64,000 bases of DNA, from contig NZ_JAGYPJ010000001.1 in assembly GCF_018343695.1 (NCBI RefSeq), positions 3,408,511 to 3,472,510 of the forward strand. Direction: 5' to 3'. The position numbers were made by a program, and so were the translations under genes. The DNA is from Lederbergia citrisecunda (GTDB taxonomy: Bacteria > Bacillota > Bacilli > Bacillales > Bacillaceae_C). Below are positions 9,197 through 18,021 of the stretch, piece after piece; position 1 is the stretch's first letter; every line of letters starts with the position of its first letter. The notes below the pieces were generated by a model, which saw only the letters and a list, made by a program, of their open reading frames with translations, was not told the DNA's origin and ran no database searches.

Positions 9197-11356
9197 TTAT
9201 TTTTTCGGTGCAACTTTTATCACTTTTGATTTACTTTGGTTTCCAGCTTCGTCTTTAGCCACAATAGTCAGGCTTGTACCTGCTTTTTGGGCTTTCATTT
9301 CCACTGTGAATTTTCCTTTAGAATCTGCTTTTGCTTCTCCTAATAATGTATTGCCATTATAAATTTGTACAGTAGCATCTTTGTCAGTTTTACCAGTAAC
9401 AGCTGTAGATTTTTCAGTTACTTTATTTACTGAAGGCTTTTTAGGTGCAGTGAAGTCTGGCATCATTGTAAAAGAAGGGAGGCCAGAGATGTATCCAATA
9501 CCACCTGTTTTATTAATCCCGATTTGTTCATCTACTGCCTTCAGCAACTCATCTTTATTAACAGCTGTAATAGCTTTACCCTCTACTTCATCACCAGGAT
9601 GTTGGAAGTTACTGAAGATATAAGAGAAGTTATTACTATTGTCTACAGCCGTTAATCCCGTTGCTTCCGCTCCGGCTGGAACAGATAAAATACGTTCTAA
9701 TTCTTTTGTATCAACATTATAAGCCCAAACGTAGTTATTTGTGTGGCTACCACTATCTTCACCGATAAAAAGTGTTCTCATTGCTTCAGAATAACTTAGG
9801 TTATCTGGATTAGCTACTTTATTTACATTAGCTGTATTACCATAAGCATCAGCTTCAGGAAGATCTTCACCTACAATTAATCCGTGCATGGAAGGTGCTA
9901 CATAAGAACTATGAATCACTTTTCCTTTGCTGTCCTTTTGACCTTTTATCAGATCTAATTCATACGTTACGCCAGCTTTGATTTTAGGTAATTGAATGTG
10001 ATCTGCTGGATCATTTCCGGTAGAATCCTTTTCCATGCTCTTGCTTTGGTCAGAAATGGCAATATATAATTTACTATCTTTTTGATTTAACGTTACGCCT
10101 TCCATCTTGTTAAATTCAGTCGTTGCACCAAGCATAGCTGCGTAACGGCGTGTTTCAAGGAAAGCAGCTGCTTTTTCTTTACCTGGCTTTAATTTTAAAT
10201 ATTCTACTTTACCATATGAATATTGTTTAATTGCTGTAAAGCCTTTTGCAGGAACTTCTGAAGTTTCAAAAATATCCTTGAATGTTATGCCACTATTAAT
10301 GATTTTCTCTACTTCTTTATCCGTTGCATGTCCCAGATTGATCCAATCTAAATCTCCAGCACCACCATTTTCAGTACCTGTTTGATTGAATTTAGCGGAG
10401 TATAATGTACCTGCAGATAAATCCTTTGCTTTATCTGCTACATACATAAATAATCCTGTATTTCCACCATCATCACCGAAATAAACAGTTTTATTATCTG
10501 GCATCACTTTCGCTAATTCATGAGAGAGGCGTCCAGTGCTGTAATGTTTTACGACCGAAGCATTCCCATTATGATCTACTGATATTTCTGGAGTGAATCC
10601 GTAAAAGTAAGGATTTGCTTTAGATTTATCGCCAAAATAAAATTGAGCAAATGTTTCTACTTGGCTTCTTGTTTTTGAGGTTGCATCTAAAAATTGACGA
10701 GCATCTGGCTCATACTCTTCTGAACCTAAATGTGTATTCCATGGCGATAAAGAGCCGTTACACGGGATCCATAGTCCATTTACTGCTGAAAAGTCAATTT
10801 TCTTAACTGATTTTTCTTCAAGCTCTCCTGTTTTTGGATCTTGAGTCAATTCAGTTAAAGACATGGAAGCAGGTACTAATCCATAAGCTGAATTCCCAGC
10901 AGCATCAACAGTTTGATATTCATAATGAGTAATCAAGTACAATTTACCGTTAATCGGATTCAACAGTGAGTTTGAATCAGGAGCATCTGATACAAAGTAT
11001 TTATTATCCGGGCTACTTGGATCAACAATTGGCTTACCATTTACATCAATCGGTGTACCTGCAGGGATTTTTTCTCCATTGACGGTTGCTACTTTATCTT
11101 CTGACTTGAATAAAGATTTGTATGTCAATGGGAATGTTTGTACTTTTCCATTTGTGTATTTTACTGTAACGGATGCAGTTGTATACGTTTTTACCATTTC
11201 ATCAATCGTAGATGGTGCTTGCATTCCATTAAATTTAACAGATTCAATTTTAAAATTATCCTTAGCAGCCACTTCTGCCGGTGATAACGCTGGAACTGTA
11301 ATAGCTAGAGCAAGTGCTAAAGTCGCTCCTGTTTTCACAAGTTTTTTATTAATCAT
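9197..11356 (-). CDS. Secreted PhoX-like phosphatase (DUF839) with C-terminal Ig-like domain
   Basis: A 719-residue exported protein. The N terminus (MINKKLVKTG, hydrophobic core, cleavage near AEVAAKD) is a signal peptide. The large central region resembles the PhoX / DUF839 family of calcium- and iron-dependent alkaline phosphatases: CNGSLSPWNTHLGSEE near residue 200, FNKMEGVTLN near 410 and FIGEDSGSHTNN near 535. The last 80 residues (KPSVNKVTEKSTAVTG onward) form a Big_6-type Ig-like module that often mediates surface display. It probably releases phosphate from organic esters outside the cell. A good AGGAGG site precedes the start; I could not identify a convincing Pho box. Confidence 0.85.
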   Translation of the reverse strand: MINKKLVKTGATLALALAITVPALSPAEVAAKDNFKIESVKFNGMQAPSTIDEMVKTYTTASVTVKYTNGKVQTFPLTYKSLFKSEDKVATVNGEKIPAGTPIDVNGKPIVDPSSPDNKYFVSDAPDSNSLLNPINGKLYLITHYEYQTVDAAGNSAYGLVPASMSLTELTQDPKTGELEEKSVKKIDFSAVNGLWIPCNGSLSPWNTHLGSEEYEPDARQFLDATSKTRSQVETFAQFYFGDKSKANPYFYGFTPEISVDHNGNASVVKHYSTGRLSHELAKVMPDNKTVYFGDDGGNTGLFMYVADKAKDLSAGTLYSAKFNQTGTENGGAGDLDWINLGHATDKEVEKIINSGITFKDIFETSEVPAKGFTAIKQYSYGKVEYLKLKPGKEKAAAFLETRRYAAMLGATTEFNKMEGVTLNQKDSKLYIAISDQSKSMEKDSTGNDPADHIQLPKIKAGVTYELDLIKGQKDSKGKVIHSSYVAPSMHGLIVGEDLPEADAYGNTANVNKVANPDNLSYSEAMRTLFIGEDSGSHTNNYVWAYNVDTKELERILSVPAGAEATGLTAVDNSNNFSYIFSNFQHPGDEVEGKAITAVNKDELLKAVDEQIGINKTGGIGYISGLPSFTMMPDFTAPKKPSVNKVTEKSTAVTGKTDKDATVQIYNGNTLLGEAKADSKGKFTVEMKAQKAGTSLTIVAKDEAGNQSKSKVIKVAPKK

Positions 11357-11509
11357 TTAATAAATCCTCCTTGTAAATTTATGTACTACAGTTCCATTAA
11401 ACACAATAAATTTTAATTCCATATTAATCTTTCGTAATGATTTAGTTTTTTTATTATTACAAGTATTACAGACGATTTTTTACAACATTTTAGTCCTACT
11501 TATTAAAAC

Positions 11510-11563
11510 GCACAAAAGAAAGAGCAGAATGATAAGTTTGAATTCATCATTCTGCTCTTTCTT
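11510..11563 (-). terminator. Terminator of the Nudix gene
   Basis: An 18-bp perfect inverted repeat (arms 11516-11533 and 11546-11563) followed on the minus strand by CTTTCTTTTG. It also separates the Nudix gene from the PhoX-like gene downstream. Confidence 0.85.
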
Positions 11564-11607
11564 GAATAAGTATTTTATTTAGATTTCTATATAAAAAGAA
11601 ACCTCAC

Positions 11608-12225
11608 TTATTTTATCATCTCGATAAAATGTCTTAATATCCTAGCTGTTATCCCCCAGATGGTATACTTCTCATATTCAAAAAACCATTCTTCCAATGA
11701 ACGAGCCCTCCATTGATACTGGGTACCGTTCATTATTTTTTCAAAAGGAAAGTCTGCTGAAGGTGTAGGTTGAAAGGAAACTAAATGCATATACGGCTCA
11801 TAGTCCAATAACCATTTAACTGGTACTGTAAATACCTCTTCCACTTCTTCTTTGTTGTAGGAATGAATGATTTGATCGTAATCAACGATCCCTATAAATG
11901 GGTAGATAACAAATGAAGGAGAAGCAATATAAGGACTTAATTGCCCTAAAACAGTAACTGTTTTGGAATCGACACCTAATTCTTCATATGTTTCTCGTAA
12001 AGCTGCTGCCAATGGGGATGGATCAGTCGAGTCGATTCTACCACCAGGAAAACAAATATCACCCGGCTGTTTTCTCATAGTCGCTGAACGTACTTCAAAA
12101 AGGACATGCCATTCTTTATCTACTTGGACTAATGGAATCAAAACGGCTGAACGAAAGGCGGTTTCCTCTCCTATAAATAGGGAATTATTTTGATTTAACT
12201 GTTCTTTTAGTTTATCTAGGAACAT
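11608..12225 (-). CDS. Nudix hydrolase, CoA pyrophosphatase type
   Basis: A 205-residue cytoplasmic Nudix enzyme. The box reads GGRIDSTDPSPLAAALRETY followed by EELGV, i.e. Gx5Ex7REUxEExGU with the longer first spacer typical of the NUDT7/NudL CoA diphosphatase branch (PGGRID). Likely reaction: hydrolysis of CoA or CoA derivatives to phosphopantetheine and 3',5'-ADP. AGGGAT lies before the ATG. Substrate assignment rests on the motif form only. Confidence 0.87.
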   Translation of the reverse strand: MFLDKLKEQLNQNNSLFIGEETAFRSAVLIPLVQVDKEWHVLFEVRSATMRKQPGDICFPGGRIDSTDPSPLAAALRETYEELGVDSKTVTVLGQLSPYIASPSFVIYPFIGIVDYDQIIHSYNKEEVEEVFTVPVKWLLDYEPYMHLVSFQPTPSADFPFEKIMNGTQYQWRARSLEEWFFEYEKYTIWGITARILRHFIEMIK

Positions 12226-12590
12226 ACAATATCCCTCATCTCAATGTTCTATATTCTTATTATCGTATCACTAGGAGATTGATAGGAGAATATCAGAATG
12301 CGATTTATTGATTGAAATGTAGACAAAGTTTGTGACTTTTTAAAATCGCTCTAAAAGTAATTATCCATAAAATAACAGCCCGATTCATTATGTATCCGAC
12401 TGTTTCATTGCTATATGTCCAAACCTCTCTTACGAATAATACATTGCTCCTTTTAAGCTGTAACCAACTGTCCCACCAAAATCAACGGAATAGATTGCCC
12501 TTTGATAACCTCAACATTAAACATCCTTAAGGGACAAATCCCCTTTTAATGGAACGAACATATAATTAATTAAATGTCTTCATATAGAAA
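12226..12590. other. Intergenic, no confident gene
   Basis: About 370 AT-rich bases. The minus strand around 12450-12540 has an open stretch, NVEVIKGQSIPLILVGQLVTA, ending in a stop at about 12455, without a credible start. It may be a protein remnant, but I do not recognise it. Confidence 0.35.
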
Positions 12591-12602
12591 GAAGGAAATG
12601 GT

Positions 12603-13052
12603 ATGCCAAGCGGAATGCATCAAGTTGAGGTGGATTTACCAATTCATAAGGTTTGGGATTTTGTTAAGAACATGGATAACTGGGCGCCACTTATTTCAGG
12701 ATATATTCAACATCGGAAATTTACGAATCGCCAGTCCCTCTGGGAATTTTATAGTGATATTGGAATTATAAAGAAAAAGATTAGTCTAATGGTTACGATA
12801 AAAGAATGGATCGAACCGACAAAGGTTACTTTTGATCTAAAGGGGGAAAGTGGAAAACTTTCAGGCGGGGGATATTACCTAGCAGAAGCAATCGGTAAAA
12901 ATAAAACGAGGATAACCGGCTTTCTAGACATCACTGCAAGCGGCGTAATGGTACGAATGGTTAATGAGGTATTAAAATCTTATCTTCCAAAAGTGACGGG
13001 AGAAATGGTTACAGCTATCGCCGTAAAATTGGAGGAGCTTAATCGAATATAA
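12603..13052 (+). CDS. SRPBCC-fold protein (CoxG-like)
   Basis: A 149-residue protein with the helix-grip layout: MPSGMHQVEVDLPIHKVWDF (strand and first helix), W..LISGY, then a long C-terminal helix (SYLPKVTGEMVTAIAVKLEE). Such START/CoxG-like proteins bind hydrophobic ligands; CoxG itself serves CO dehydrogenase, but no cox genes are present, so the ligand is unknown. The ATG at 12603 follows AAGGAAA. Confidence 0.78.
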   Translation: MPSGMHQVEVDLPIHKVWDFVKNMDNWAPLISGYIQHRKFTNRQSLWEFYSDIGIIKKKISLMVTIKEWIEPTKVTFDLKGESGKLSGGGYYLAEAIGKNKTRITGFLDITASGVMVRMVNEVLKSYLPKVTGEMVTAIAVKLEELNRI

Positions 13053-13098
13053 AGAGAAGCATCAAAAATATGGTTCCATGGGGATGTAAGAGGCAAAA

Positions 13099-13129
13099 GT
13101 AGACACTGAGATGTAATTTCAGTGTCTAC
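13099..13129 (+). terminator. Hairpin after the SRPBCC gene
   Basis: Perfect 11-bp stem (13099-13109 with 13119-13129) 46 bases after the stop. There is no clear T run, so it could be a mRNA-end stabiliser rather than a true terminator. Confidence 0.5.
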
Positions 13130-13159
13130 AATTCTCTAAAATGTACTACTTACTATTTT

Positions 13160-13364
13160 TCATTTTAAATCTGGCGTCATTTCTAATTTATCGGCTTTAT
13201 AGTAAGTTAATACATTTTTACTAACTTTATGATCAGGTTAGAATTAGCAGGAAAATCAGGCCCGTTTAGGTTCTATGTCCAATAGCATGTCCAGTGCTCA
13301 ATTAATATAATAATCTAATTGTGTCGGAATCTATTAACCTTCTTTTTGTGGGTGTTGACCACTG
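13160..13364 (-). other. Intergenic with a possible C-terminal protein relic
   Basis: On the minus strand, VLTYYKADKLEMTPDLK ends at a stop at 13160-13162, and a further fragment (NLIIKLVKM) lies just upstream in another frame. This looks like decayed coding sequence of unknown family, but it is short. Confidence 0.3.
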
Positions 13365-14129
13365 TCACTTGTCGTTTTTTATTTTATATTTTACCTTTAC
13401 GTCTGGATTTTCTTTGTATTCTTGCCATAGTTCATCAATGGACTTTCCAGTTAATGTTTTAAAAGAATTTAAATCATACGTATTTTGTTGGAGTTGAGCA
13501 TTTAATTCATCAACAATCCTCTTATTTTTATGCTGTTCTAGCCATAATAGAAAACGAGCCGTAACCCGGTATCCACTATTATAGTTGTCTGTGTCTTTTA
13601 CTTCCTCTGGTAATATCCACCTTCCATCATGAGGGCCATAGGCATAACGAATATAATCTGATATCCCTTCGACTAACCACCAGTTGGAATTATCATAGCG
13701 AGGATATGCCTGAGCGATATGAGATAATTCATGCGTAAACAGCGCAATATCATATGGGCGAGAGACTATGTAATCGACACCTACAACAATCGTACCGTTA
13801 CTTGCATAAGCCACGCCATCATAGGTTGGATCAAATTTCAATATGACCTTTGTGGGCGCACTTTTCCGATCAGCCGAAAAATCCTTTACCAGCTTTGGAA
13901 ACATTTTAAAATAAAGCTCCACAAAATCCGGAATAATCGTTTGAAGACTAGGATTATTAGAATCGGCAATTACTTCTAATTGATAACCCCTTTTTTCATA
14001 AAGCTTGCTGTCAAGCTGTTGTATTGTAGATGCAGGAGCACTATCTTCTGCAGATGCATGTTGCACCGCTGTGAAACTACTAAATACCAAACTTGCACAT
14101 AGGAAACTAGCTGCTATTTTCCTTTTCAT
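13365..14129 (-). CDS. Secreted basic secretory protein-like (HExxH) peptidase
   Basis: A 254-residue exported protein with a clear signal peptide (MKRKIAASFLCASLVFSSF, cleavage near QHASAED). The centre holds ALFTHELSHIAQAYP, an HExxH zinc-binding motif, followed by WWLVEGISDYIRYAYG, whose acidic residue could be the third ligand. This pairing is typical of the plant and bacterial basic secretory protein family, which resembles metallopeptidases. The ATG follows GAGTGAGGAAATG. Catalytic activity is inferred from the motif only. Confidence 0.82.
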   Translation of the reverse strand: MKRKIAASFLCASLVFSSFTAVQHASAEDSAPASTIQQLDSKLYEKRGYQLEVIADSNNPSLQTIIPDFVELYFKMFPKLVKDFSADRKSAPTKVILKFDPTYDGVAYASNGTIVVGVDYIVSRPYDIALFTHELSHIAQAYPRYDNSNWWLVEGISDYIRYAYGPHDGRWILPEEVKDTDNYNSGYRVTARFLLWLEQHKNKRIVDELNAQLQQNTYDLNSFKTLTGKSIDELWQEYKENPDVKVKYKIKNDK

Positions 14130-14375
14130 TTCCTCACTCCTCGATTTTTTTTATAAAAGATTGACAGTGGCTGTTTGCGCTTACAATTTTCTTATACTAA
14201 ACACCTCTCTTCTACATTAAAAGGTAAAAGCTCGTGGTATTTTGAATTGATAGTTTAATAGTATTTCGAATTCCATTTATTGTAAATAGGCCAATTGGTT
14301 GCTTATCTTCAAGTCTTTTATTCCTATTTTCACAATAAATGTGGATGAAAAAAGAAGGGAAAATGAGATTTAAAA

Positions 14376-14414
14376 CCAAAAAAGGAATGCACTTTAATAA
14401 AAAATGCATCCCTT
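14376..14414 (-). terminator. Likely terminator of the adaA-alkA-ogt operon
   Basis: 10-bp stem (14382-14391 with 14405-14414, one G-T pair), then TTTTTTGG on the minus strand, 250 bases past the ogt stop. The rest of 14130-14664 shows no gene I can support; a 69-codon frame overlapping this hairpin is unlikely to be real. Confidence 0.65.
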
Positions 14415-14664
14415 CCTTCATATTCTCGAGAATAAAGCACTATTGCTTTCTACTCACTAAAGTTCAAAAGAATTGATGGAAGTAGGCATACTCCCCTCTC
14501 CTGCAATTGGTATTAGTGTTTTTAGAAAAAATATTTTGAAATTGTTCGCAGGTCAATGAGTTGTTCTTTGACGCTTTTACTAAAAATAACTTTGTGCATA
14601 CTTGTGGTACGATTCACCGTAACGTATCAAAATGAGATCATTTAGCGTTCTACCTTCTTCCTTT

Positions 14665-15144
14665 TTACTTCTGACAAGATCTCTCATGTTGAAGCAGCCA
14701 TTCTTTTCTCCACAGACCTCCTGCATATCCGGTTAATTTTCCATTGGAACCAATTACTCTGTGACAAGGAATGACAATGCTTAACTTGTTTTTCCCATTT
14801 GCACTTCCTACCGCTCTGATTGCTTTTTCATTCCTAATGGAAACGGCAATATCCTTATAAGACCCAGTTTTTGCATAGGGAATTTCTATTAAAGCTCCCC
14901 ACACCGTTTTCTGAAAGTCTGTCCCTTCAAATTGATATGGGAATGTAAATTCATGGCGATCGCCTTTAAAATATTCGTCAAGTTGGTTATAGCATTCTGC
15001 TAAAACAGGAGGAGTTTCAGGTTGTAAAAAATGCACTTTTTTATTCTCTTCAGAGAACAGAATAGAAATAATCGCTTCTTGGGTACCGATTATTTCTATC
15101 ACTCCAATCGGCGATTCATAATCTAATTTATATATTTTTGTCAT
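14665..15144 (-). CDS. ogt: Methylated-DNA-[protein]-cysteine S-methyltransferase
   Basis: Suicide repair protein that takes the methyl group from O6-methylguanine (and O4-methylthymine) onto its active-site cysteine. The motif IPCHRVIG holds that cysteine, preceded by the helix-turn-helix region RAVGSANGKN and followed by GYAGGLWRKEWLL. The start at 15144 (MTKIYKLDY) has GGAGGT six bases upstream and overlaps the end of alkA by 17 bases, so translation is probably coupled. It corresponds to AdaB in Bacillus subtilis. Confidence 0.95.
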   Translation of the reverse strand: MTKIYKLDYESPIGVIEIIGTQEAIISILFSEENKKVHFLQPETPPVLAECYNQLDEYFKGDRHEFTFPYQFEGTDFQKTVWGALIEIPYAKTGSYKDIAVSIRNEKAIRAVGSANGKNKLSIVIPCHRVIGSNGKLTGYAGGLWRKEWLLQHERSCQK

Positions 15145-16045
15145 ATAAGGACCTCCATAGATAAAAAGTAGCATATGCCTGCCAACCTTCCCAATTTGCT
15201 GCTAATTCTTCAATTTCTTCTATAGTCGGTTTTCTCTCAATTCCTAATACATTCTTTAATGCATTATGAAGGCCGACATCCGCAATTGGGAAGGAAGAGG
15301 TATAGTGTAAACATTTCATCATCACATAATCTGCCGTCCATGCTCCAATACCTCTTATCGACATCAATGATTTTTGTACCTGATGATAATCTTGTTTCTG
15401 AAGCAATAATTCTTTTGTTAATTCGCCATTTATCATGGCTTTAGCAATGCCAATTATATATTCTGCCTTCCTAACAGTAAATTGAAGTTTCCTTAAATCC
15501 TCCATTTCTATTGATGCAATTTTTTCAAATGAGGGAAATAACCAAAATGTTTCCCCTTCGAAAATTAGACATTCTCCAAATTGTTCTACAAAGCGTTTTT
15601 TTAAAGTGTAAGCAAAGGTTAAATTAATTTGCTGTCCGATAATTGCCCATACTAGCGCTTCAAATAAATCCGGAATGCACAAAATCCGTAAGCCATAATA
15701 TTTATGTGCGAGTTTCTTTAAAACTTTATCTTTACTAGCCACTTGATAAAATCCCTCTAAATCCTGATTCAAATCAAACCATTCCCAAATATATTCTGCC
15801 ACTATTTTGCGAAAGTGATTTGATGGGGGGCTTACTGGAAATTCAACCTTTATGGAATCATTGAAAAAACCTATTTTACATAAAATCAAAGATTCTTTAA
15901 CCTTTATTAGTTTATATACAGACCCCTCTTTAATTTGATAAAGCACTTCCTGGTCTGATCTGCCTAAAAAAATTAAACACTCTTCAAAATTAAATTCCTT
16001 AGGAGGATAAATTTCCAAATATGATTCATGATCAATCCAATCCAT
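15128..16045 (-). CDS. alkA: DNA-3-methyladenine glycosylase II (AlkA-type)
   Basis: Helix-hairpin-helix base-excision glycosylase removing N3-methyladenine and other alkylated bases. The segment ALVWAIIGQQINLTFAYTLK opens the domain, and SIRGIGAWTADYVMM is the hairpin, followed by FPIADVGLHNAL containing the catalytic aspartate. The start at 16045 (MDWIDHESY) has AAAGGA before it and overlaps adaA by 14 bases; an upstream GTG at 16069 lacks a site. It is the middle gene of the operon. Confidence 0.92.
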   Translation of the reverse strand: MDWIDHESYLEIYPPKEFNFEECLIFLGRSDQEVLYQIKEGSVYKLIKVKESLILCKIGFFNDSIKVEFPVSPPSNHFRKIVAEYIWEWFDLNQDLEGFYQVASKDKVLKKLAHKYYGLRILCIPDLFEALVWAIIGQQINLTFAYTLKKRFVEQFGECLIFEGETFWLFPSFEKIASIEMEDLRKLQFTVRKAEYIIGIAKAMINGELTKELLLQKQDYHQVQKSLMSIRGIGAWTADYVMMKCLHYTSSFPIADVGLHNALKNVLGIERKPTIEEIEELAANWEGWQAYATFYLWRSLYDKNI

Positions 16046-16604
16046 TTTGGAATTCCTTTCGATATTCACTAGGTGAACAGTTTTTTAAGTTACGAAAAAC
16101 CTTGTAAAAATTGGAAGGACTCTGAAATCCCACCTCATAGCAGATCTCAAGATTCGTCAAGGTTGAGCATTTAAGAAGGTGGGTTGCTTTATCGATGCGT
16201 ATTTTTTCTAAATAAGAACGCGGGGTCTCAGAGGTTTCTTGTTTAAATAAGCGTTCTAAATAAAATGGACTTAAACCTACTTGATTTGCTATATCTGTTA
16301 ATATCAACTTTTGTTTATAATGATTGACTAGGAACGTAATGACATTTCTGACAAGACCAACATGAGGAGAATGCTCTACTTCTGGCTGACATCTTTTGCA
16401 AGCACGAAAACCAGCTTTTTCAACTTCATTGATGTCATGGTAAAATTCTACATTCGTTTTTTTGGGCTTCCTTGATCTACAGGAAGGACGACAGTAGATT
16501 TTAGTTGTTTTCACTGCCGTAAAAAATAGGCCATCATATTTACGATCACAAGCTATTATCTTTTCCCACATTTCTTCAAACGAAAGATTGATATTTGTCA
16601 CCAT
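16032..16604 (-). CDS. adaA: Ada-type transcriptional activator with methylphosphotriester repair domain
   Basis: A 190-residue protein joining the Ada zinc domain (residues 1-80) to an AraC-type DNA-binding domain. Cys38, Cys42, Cys69 and Cys72 (YCRPSC, CKRC) match the zinc and acceptor cysteines of E. coli Ada at the same positions. The C-terminal part (ILTDIANQVGLSPFYLERLF, SPSEYRKEF) has two helix-turn-helices. After methyl transfer from phosphotriesters to Cys38 the protein should activate its own operon adaA-alkA-ogt. Its ATG overlaps the stop of an upstream truncated gene. Confidence 0.95.
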   Translation of the reverse strand: MVTNINLSFEEMWEKIIACDRKYDGLFFTAVKTTKIYCRPSCRSRKPKKTNVEFYHDINEVEKAGFRACKRCQPEVEHSPHVGLVRNVITFLVNHYKQKLILTDIANQVGLSPFYLERLFKQETSETPRSYLEKIRIDKATHLLKCSTLTNLEICYEVGFQSPSNFYKVFRNLKNCSPSEYRKEFQNGLD

Positions 16605-16915
16605 CGTACCTCACTGTCCTTTCTACATGAGTCCTCGTATAAATGAGCAGTATCCATACACTTTATTAAGTGTGCAGCATTTTTTTCTAAAAATGCTATT
16701 ATTTTGTCAGATAAGGCATTTCCAAAACTAAAACATTTAACGCCTAATTCTTTTAGCTTATTACATTTTATTAGACTTGATAAAGATAAACACTTAATGG
16801 AGCGCTAATATTCATTATAATTTCTTTAATATCATCGTCTTCGATCCAACCAGGAACAAAAATCCCGCTAGCAACTGTTGGACCCATTTTATCAAGTAAT
16901 CGACCTCCATTTCGT
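16598..16915 (-). pseudogene. Truncated, frameshifted isocitrate lyase/PEP mutase-family gene
   Basis: Minus-strand translation from 16905 gives GRLLDKMGPTVASGIFVPGW and IEDDDIKEIIMNISAPLSVY; after one frame change near 16785 it continues SSLIKCNKLKELGVKCFSFG and NALSDKIIAFLEKNAAHL to a TGA at 16600-16598. Segments of the type GIFVPG..D...I.......PL.V and LGVKR.S.G.AL are those of the PEP mutase / isocitrate lyase superfamily (2-methylisocitrate lyase-like). The N-terminal half is missing, cut where the GGDEF gene terminator begins. Its stop overlaps the adaA ATG, so the intact gene was once translationally coupled to adaA. Confidence 0.75.
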
Positions 16916-16951
16916 CCTCATTCTTGCTCTTATGGTCTGCCTACTTAGAGA

Positions 16952-16984
16952 ACAAAAAAAGTGAAGCTAAATGGCGCTCCACTT
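16952..16984 (-). terminator. Terminator of the rsbQ-like / GGDEF operon
   Basis: 9-bp stem (16959-16967 with 16976-16984, one G-T pair) followed on the minus strand by TTTTTTTG, 37 bases past the GGDEF stop. Confidence 0.85.
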
Positions 16985-17020
16985 TTAAAGTCTACTTCAC
17001 TATAAATTTGCTTCATTTTT

Positions 17021-18004
17021 TTAAGACAACTCTCTAAAATGCGTGGCTCGATTTCGACCCATTTCTTTGGAAGCATAGAGAGCTTGATCTGCATTTTTCA
17101 TGATCGATTCTTCTGTATCATTCTTAGTAAATGTCGCTGCTCCAATACTTATTGTTAAACTTCCAGTCTCTTTCCATTCAGCTATTTCAACCTGATGATT
17201 CATATTCTGAGCAATTGCTATTGCTTCTTCCACATCAGTATTCGGAAGAATAATTGTAAATTCTTCACCACCGAATCGTGCAGGAATATCTTTAGGTCGC
17301 GCCTGATTTTTCAGGATATTAGCTAATTTCGCAAGGACAATATCACCAATTTGATGCCCATATGTATCATTCACTTTTTTGAAATGGTCAATATCAATCA
17401 TAAGCAGAGAGAACGTCTTTTGTTCTTTGCGGTACCATTCAATCTGCTCTTCTAGCTTTTCTTGAAAGAATCTTCTGTTAGGAATGCCTGTGAGCTTATC
17501 TGTATTTGAAATTTTAACTAATCCTGAATTAATTTCCATTAATTCAATCTGTTTCTTCTCTATTTCAAGATAGATTTGTTCTAGTTTTGCAAAAGCTAGA
17601 TCCTTTTTTATGTAGGCCTCTTCCAATTGTTTTTTAGTCGTACGTAATTCTAATTCATAATCAATTCGCTTTTTCATTTGAACCAAAACACAGTCAATTA
17701 TTTCAATACTACCTTGCTCTATACGTCTTGCATTCATCAAATAAGGAACGGATTCACCATTTTGGTTTCTAAGATTAATGAATAGCTCTTCTACATACCC
17801 ATGTAAATTAATATTCGGATAAAAATAAGAATGAAAAACCAGCTTATTTCCCGTCGTCAATAACGATTCAAAATGCTTTCCTACTAGATTCTCTTGCTTG
17901 CAGCCCATCCACTCAAGAAAGGTTTTATTGACCTCAATCATATAGCCATTACGGTCAATCGATAAAAACCCACAAGGTGCCTCTCTTAATCTTTCATCCA
18001 TCAT
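17021..18004 (-). CDS. PAS-GGDEF diguanylate cyclase
   Basis: A 327-residue soluble protein without membrane segments. The PAS domain spans about residues 5-110 (GFLSIDRNGYMIEVNKTFLE), then a coiled-coil linker rich in E/K/L (LELRTTKKQLEEAYIKKDLA), then a GGDEF domain from about residue 168 (NTDKLTGIPNRRFFQEKL). The active-site loop is RFGGEEF, a catalytically competent form, and DIDHFKKVNDTYGHQIGD binds metal and GTP. It should make cyclic di-GMP. It follows the RsbQ-like gene by 17 bases, so the PAS domain is probably the receiver of that hydrolase's signal. AAAGGGG precedes the start. Confidence 0.93.
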   Translation of the reverse strand: MMDERLREAPCGFLSIDRNGYMIEVNKTFLEWMGCKQENLVGKHFESLLTTGNKLVFHSYFYPNINLHGYVEELFINLRNQNGESVPYLMNARRIEQGSIEIIDCVLVQMKKRIDYELELRTTKKQLEEAYIKKDLAFAKLEQIYLEIEKKQIELMEINSGLVKISNTDKLTGIPNRRFFQEKLEEQIEWYRKEQKTFSLLMIDIDHFKKVNDTYGHQIGDIVLAKLANILKNQARPKDIPARFGGEEFTIILPNTDVEEAIAIAQNMNHQVEIAEWKETGSLTISIGAATFTKNDTEESIMKNADQALYASKEMGRNRATHFRELS

Positions 18005-18021
18005 TAATCCCCTTTGATAAA

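Noticed and set aside
11390-11500. Pho box before the PhoX-like gene
   Set aside because: Several TTACA/TGTAA copies occur, but orientation and the expected 11-bp spacing do not fit the Bacillus PhoP consensus.
14212-14421. 69-codon minus-strand ORF
   Set aside because: It overlaps the terminator hairpin assigned to the repair operon and lacks a ribosome binding site.
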